From Bacteroidales bacterium (lineage in GTDB: Bacteria > Bacteroidota > Bacteroidia > Bacteroidales > Dysgonomonadaceae), in contig JAAYFR010000450.1 in the NCBI GenBank assembly GCA_012728155.1, positions 1 to 9,852 on the forward strand: a DNA stretch of 9,852 bases. The letters are read 5' to 3'. The position numbers were made by a program, and so were the translations under genes. Position 1 is the stretch's first letter. Every line of letters starts with the position of its first letter. This document shows positions 7,799-9,852 of the stretch, piece by piece. The notes beneath the pieces were generated by a model. That model worked only from the letters and a program-made list of their open reading frames with translations, was not told the origin of the DNA and ran no database searches.

Positions 7799-7842
7799 CC
7801 GATAAAAATCGGAACTTATCTTTTTTTATCCTATTTTTATCC
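7799..7842. repeat. Three copies of octamer TTTTTATC, one inverted and two tandem
   Basis: GATAAAAA at 7801-7808 is the inverse of TTTTTATC at 7823-7830 and 7834-7841. The last two extend to TTTTTATCC and are spaced 11 bp apart, one helical turn. The inverted copy is also the core of a small hairpin, CCGAT-AAAA-ATCGG (7799-7812), and can pair with either downstream copy as an 8-bp stem. The cluster ends 75 bp before the TPR start codon. It could be a regulator site or an RNA fold, but low complexity makes chance possible. Confidence 0.55.
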
Positions 7843-7917
7843 ACTTAAAAGGTGACCATTTTTTTCGTGACAAGATAATTCAAGTAAACTCAGATATTAC
7901 ACGTAGACTACATCATA

Positions 7918-9003
7918 ATGAAAAGAGCTATATTTTTTATCATCTTACTGACCGCCTCCTTTCCACTCTTTCTTTCATATGGACAGGAGAACAAGACGGA
8001 GGAGCTGATTCAGGAGGGGGTGGAGTTGCACGATGCAGGTAAATTCAAAGAAGCAATTGAGAAATATACCGAAGCGCTCAAAATTGATCCCAAATCGGTG
8101 CTCGCAACGTATGAGTTGTCGTTATCCTACCTCGCCTTACAGGATTATCAAAATGCAGCTGATTTCAGTACTGCGGTAATCAACTCCGGCAACAGACAAC
8201 TCTCCGTCGGTGCATATGCGGTAAAAGGTGAGGCATTGGCCGGGATGGACAAGGTTGACGAGGCGATCTCCCTCCTTCAGGAAGGGTTGCTTAAAAATGA
8301 GGATGAGTACCTGTTGCATTTCAATCTGGCCTTGAATTATTATAAAAAGGGAGATAATGAAAGAACACTCACCCACATACATAGGGCAATCGACTTGGAG
8401 AAATCAGATAGCGGCGCATTTTTACTGAATGCTTATGCACTAAATGATAGCGGATTATGGGTACAAAGTTTGCTGTCGTTCCAGATGTTTCTCTTACTCG
8501 AACCGGACAGTAAACGATCGAAGAGTGCGTTTGCAGAGATGTTGCATATCATGCGTATCAAAACGGATGAAGCACCTTTAGAAAGATCGTTTATCCAGCA
8601 ACAGATGATGCGCAACAATCCCGATACCATACCGAAAGCCGATGAGATTCCACCTCTGACTGTAGAGGAGGGGCTGAACCGTGCGCTGGTCTACCATGCA
8701 ATTACCGCCACACTCGATTCATTGAAATACTCCTCTGACGAGATAGATGAGTTTCTCCTCTTCAAGAGTGTCAACAAGGAGATCATGAATCTGCTTATCC
8801 AAGAGAGTAAAGGGGCAAAAGAGGGCGTTTTCTGGACTTTCTACATTCCCTTCTTCACTCATATTTCGGAGTCCTGTTACTATGATACTTTTTGCCGCTA
8901 TATCAGTGTCTCTTACTTTCCCGAATCCTTGGAGTGGTGGCAACAAAATCCCGGCAATGCGGTCGATTTCGTGATTTGGTTTGAAAAAGGAGATGAGGAG
9001 TAA
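7918..9003 (+). CDS. Exported tetratricopeptide-repeat protein
   Basis: A 361-residue protein with an N-terminal signal peptide: Lys2-Arg3, a hydrophobic core FFIILLTASFPLFL, and a likely cut after SYG near residue 22. Export to the periplasm is therefore expected; no lipobox cysteine is seen. TPR helix pairs follow at about 28-58 (GVELHDAGKFKEAIEKYTEA, then LKIDP), 63-92, 98-127, 131-162 and, degenerate, 165-196. The part after about residue 245 is a helical domain not recognised as a family. It contains Cys320 and Cys326, close enough for a disulfide, and a Trp-rich end (EWWQQNPGNAVDFVIWFEKG). TPR domains bind proteins, so a scaffold or sensor role is plausible but not shown. The sigma factor gene starts 55 bp downstream on the same strand, suggesting a linked function in envelope signalling. 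Confidence 0.85.
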   Translation: MKRAIFFIILLTASFPLFLSYGQENKTEELIQEGVELHDAGKFKEAIEKYTEALKIDPKSVLATYELSLSYLALQDYQNAADFSTAVINSGNRQLSVGAYAVKGEALAGMDKVDEAISLLQEGLLKNEDEYLLHFNLALNYYKKGDNERTLTHIHRAIDLEKSDSGAFLLNAYALNDSGLWVQSLLSFQMFLLLEPDSKRSKSAFAEMLHIMRIKTDEAPLERSFIQQQMMRNNPDTIPKADEIPPLTVEEGLNRALVYHAITATLDSLKYSSDEIDEFLLFKSVNKEIMNLLIQESKGAKEGVFWTFYIPFFTHISESCYYDTFCRYISVSYFPESLEWWQQNPGNAVDFVIWFEKGDEE

Positions 9004-9034
9004 TATGGAAGTCAATAAAAATCGTTTACCTTTG
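9004..9034 (+). promoter_or_regulatory. Promoter for the ECF sigma gene, Bacteroidota type
   Basis: TACCTTTG at 9027-9034 matches the -7 consensus TAnnTTTG exactly, and TATG at 9004-9007, 19 bp upstream, is a one-mismatch -33 box. The start would be near 9040, giving a leader of about 20 nt. The sigma/anti-sigma pair could thus be transcribed independently of the TPR gene. Both this promoter and that of the transporter continue with CATTGA after the box. Confidence 0.6.
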
Positions 9035-9058
9035 CATTGAATCCCATATATCAAGGAA

Positions 9059-9604
9059 ATGAACAACGAGGAACAGTTGCTGGAAGAGTTGCGTGATCCG
9101 CAAACAAGCAGGAATGGATTTGCCAAGCTTGTTTCCGAATATAGCGAGAGGCTCTACTGGCAAATTCGAAAGATGGTACTATCGCATGACGATGCCAACG
9201 ACATCTTACAAGATGTATTCGTCAAAGCCTGGATAAATCTCGAGAACTTCAGGGGTGAGGCCAAACTCACCACCTGGCTCTATCGCATTGCCATCAATGA
9301 AAGTATTACCTTCCTCAACAAAAAACGGATACAAAATCATGTCGCCCTCGATGATGGCGATTCATTTCTGCTGAACACATTGGAGAGCGACCCCTATTTC
9401 GATGGCGACGCAGCACAAGCACTTCTTCAGCGAGCCATCCTCTCCCTTCCCGAGAAGCAACGTCTTGTCTTTCAGATGAAATATTCCGAAGAGATGAAAT
9501 ACGAAGATATCTCCGATATATTGGGAACATCGGTAGGGGCACTCAAAGCATCCTACCATCATGCGGTAAAAAAAATTGAGAGGTTTTTGCATGAACCCCA
9601 TTAA
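9059..9604 (+). CDS. ECF-type RNA polymerase sigma factor (sigma-70 family)
   Basis: An alternative sigma factor of 181 residues, typical of the ECF group, with only regions 2 and 4. Region 2 spans about 21-92, including DDANDILQDVFVKAWINL (core binding and -10 recognition) and TTWLYRIAINESITFL. Region 4 spans about 120-177: LPEKQRLVFQMKYSEEMKYE followed by the helix-turn-helix ISDILGTSVGALKASYHHAVKKIE for -35 recognition. The promoter targets cannot be read from the sequence. The start ATG 9059 fits the family N-terminus and lies just downstream of a consensus promoter. The putative anti-sigma gene follows after 53 bp on the same strand, the standard arrangement in which a membrane partner holds the sigma factor inactive. 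No TonB-dependent receptor/FecR pair is visible, so this does not look like a PUL-type ECF system. Confidence 0.94.
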   Translation: MNNEEQLLEELRDPQTSRNGFAKLVSEYSERLYWQIRKMVLSHDDANDILQDVFVKAWINLENFRGEAKLTTWLYRIAINESITFLNKKRIQNHVALDDGDSFLLNTLESDPYFDGDAAQALLQRAILSLPEKQRLVFQMKYSEEMKYEDISDILGTSVGALKASYHHAVKKIERFLHEPH

Positions 9605-9657
9605 ACTTTTACCGTTTCTTCAAGTCTATTCAACAGAGCCGCGCAAAAACTGAAGGT

Positions 9658-9852
9658 ATGGATACAAAAATTAACAAATTAAAAGCGATAGATAAGACTA
9701 CGAACCCTTTTAAGGTCCCCGATAATTATTTCGCCCAATTCAATGAAGAGATAATGAATCGTCTGCCGGAGAAAGAGATAGTAGTTCCTGAGCCTGTCTC
9801 CATATGGGACAAAGTCAAGCCATGGGTCTATCTGGCTGCCATGTTCGTCGGC
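9658..9852 (+). CDS. Putative membrane anti-sigma factor, N-terminal part (cut by right edge)
   Basis: The first 65 residues of a protein starting at ATG 9658, 53 bp after the sigma gene. Residues 16-40 carry NPFKVPDNYFAQFNEEIM followed by NRLPEKE. The NPF-x-VP-x-x-YF motif and IM-x-x-LPEKE are, from family memory, typical of short cytosolic domains of proteins encoded right after ECF sigma genes in Bacteroidota. A membrane segment appears to begin at about residue 55 (PWVYLAAMFVG) at the edge. The expected role is to bind and inhibit the sigma factor at the inner membrane. This rests on position and motif, not on a recognised anti-sigma zinc motif, which is absent in the visible part. AAGG lies four bases before the ATG, too close to act as a normal Shine-Dalgarno site. 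Confidence 0.75.
   Translation, partial: MDTKINKLKAIDKTTNPFKVPDNYFAQFNEEIMNRLPEKEIVVPEPVSIWDKVKPWVYLAAMFVG

Larger units (their letters stand above)
7531..7917. other. Divergent intergenic region, transporter / TPR gene
   Basis: This is 387 bp with no recognisable gene. It contains the transporter promoter on the minus strand. For the plus strand only a weak candidate is seen: TTTG at 7747-7750, 17 bp, then TTTATTTG at 7768-7775, one mismatch from TAnnTTTG. That candidate -7 box is flanked by the inverted repeat CATTTGT (7762-7768) / ACAAATG (7780-7786). Downstream lie three copies of an AT-rich octamer, listed separately. The TPR leader would be long, about 130 nt, if this promoter is real. 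Confidence 0.5.

Noticed and set aside
7724..7856. GTCACC (7723-7728 region) facing GGTGAC (7851-7856) as an inverted repeat
   Set aside because: Six bases separated by more than 120 bp is expected by chance.
1..9852. CRISPR array, phage, toxin-antitoxin, IS element or defence system
   Set aside because: No regular spaced repeats, transposase, integrase, terminal inverted repeats or defence-family proteins were seen. The genes are ordinary chromosomal ones.

Overview
The window looks like a core-chromosome segment of a Bacteroidota (Bacteroidales) bacterium. The evidence is: a DUF3467 protein; a 4-alpha-glucanotransferase with two N-terminal CBM20 domains; an ECF sigma factor followed by a putative anti-sigma protein with the NPF-x-VP-x-x-YF motif; weak Shine-Dalgarno sites; and promoter boxes of the Bacteroidota type (TTTG about 19 bp before TAnnTTTG). 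An anaerobic or microaerobic relative of Porphyromonadaceae/Dysgonomonadaceae would fit, but the genus is a guess. No RNA genes, insertion sequences, CRISPR arrays or phage genes were seen.

Layout. 1-1224 (-): 5' part of cydA, cytochrome bd oxidase subunit I, running off the left edge. 1277-1591 (-): small DUF3467 protein 52 bp upstream of cydA, probably co-transcribed. 1592-1984: AT-rich divergent intergenic region with a good promoter for the next gene. 1985-2977 (+): class II fructose-bisphosphate aldolase, closed by a strong, probably bidirectional terminator at 3001-3037. 3109-5778 (-): CBM20-CBM20-GH77 4-alpha-glucanotransferase. 5854-7530 (-): AspT/YidE/YbjL-type transporter with two RCK_C domains. 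These two genes lie head to tail with a 75-bp gap and share a near-perfect promoter upstream of the transporter. 7531-7917: divergent intergenic region with repeated motifs. 7918-9003 (+): exported TPR protein. 9059-9604 (+): ECF sigma factor with its own promoter. 9658 to the right edge (+): N-terminus of a putative membrane anti-sigma factor.

Functionally the window combines respiration at low oxygen (cydA), central glycolysis/gluconeogenesis (aldolase), cytosolic alpha-glucan/maltose handling (malQ), a secondary transporter of unknown substrate, and an envelope-signalling cassette (TPR, sigma, anti-sigma). All genes belong to known families. No clearly undescribed system was found. The points most worth a second look are the exported TPR/sigma/anti-sigma cassette, the DUF3467-cydA and transporter-malQ pairings, a His at the E. 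coli CydA Arg391 position, and a repeated octamer upstream of the TPR gene.
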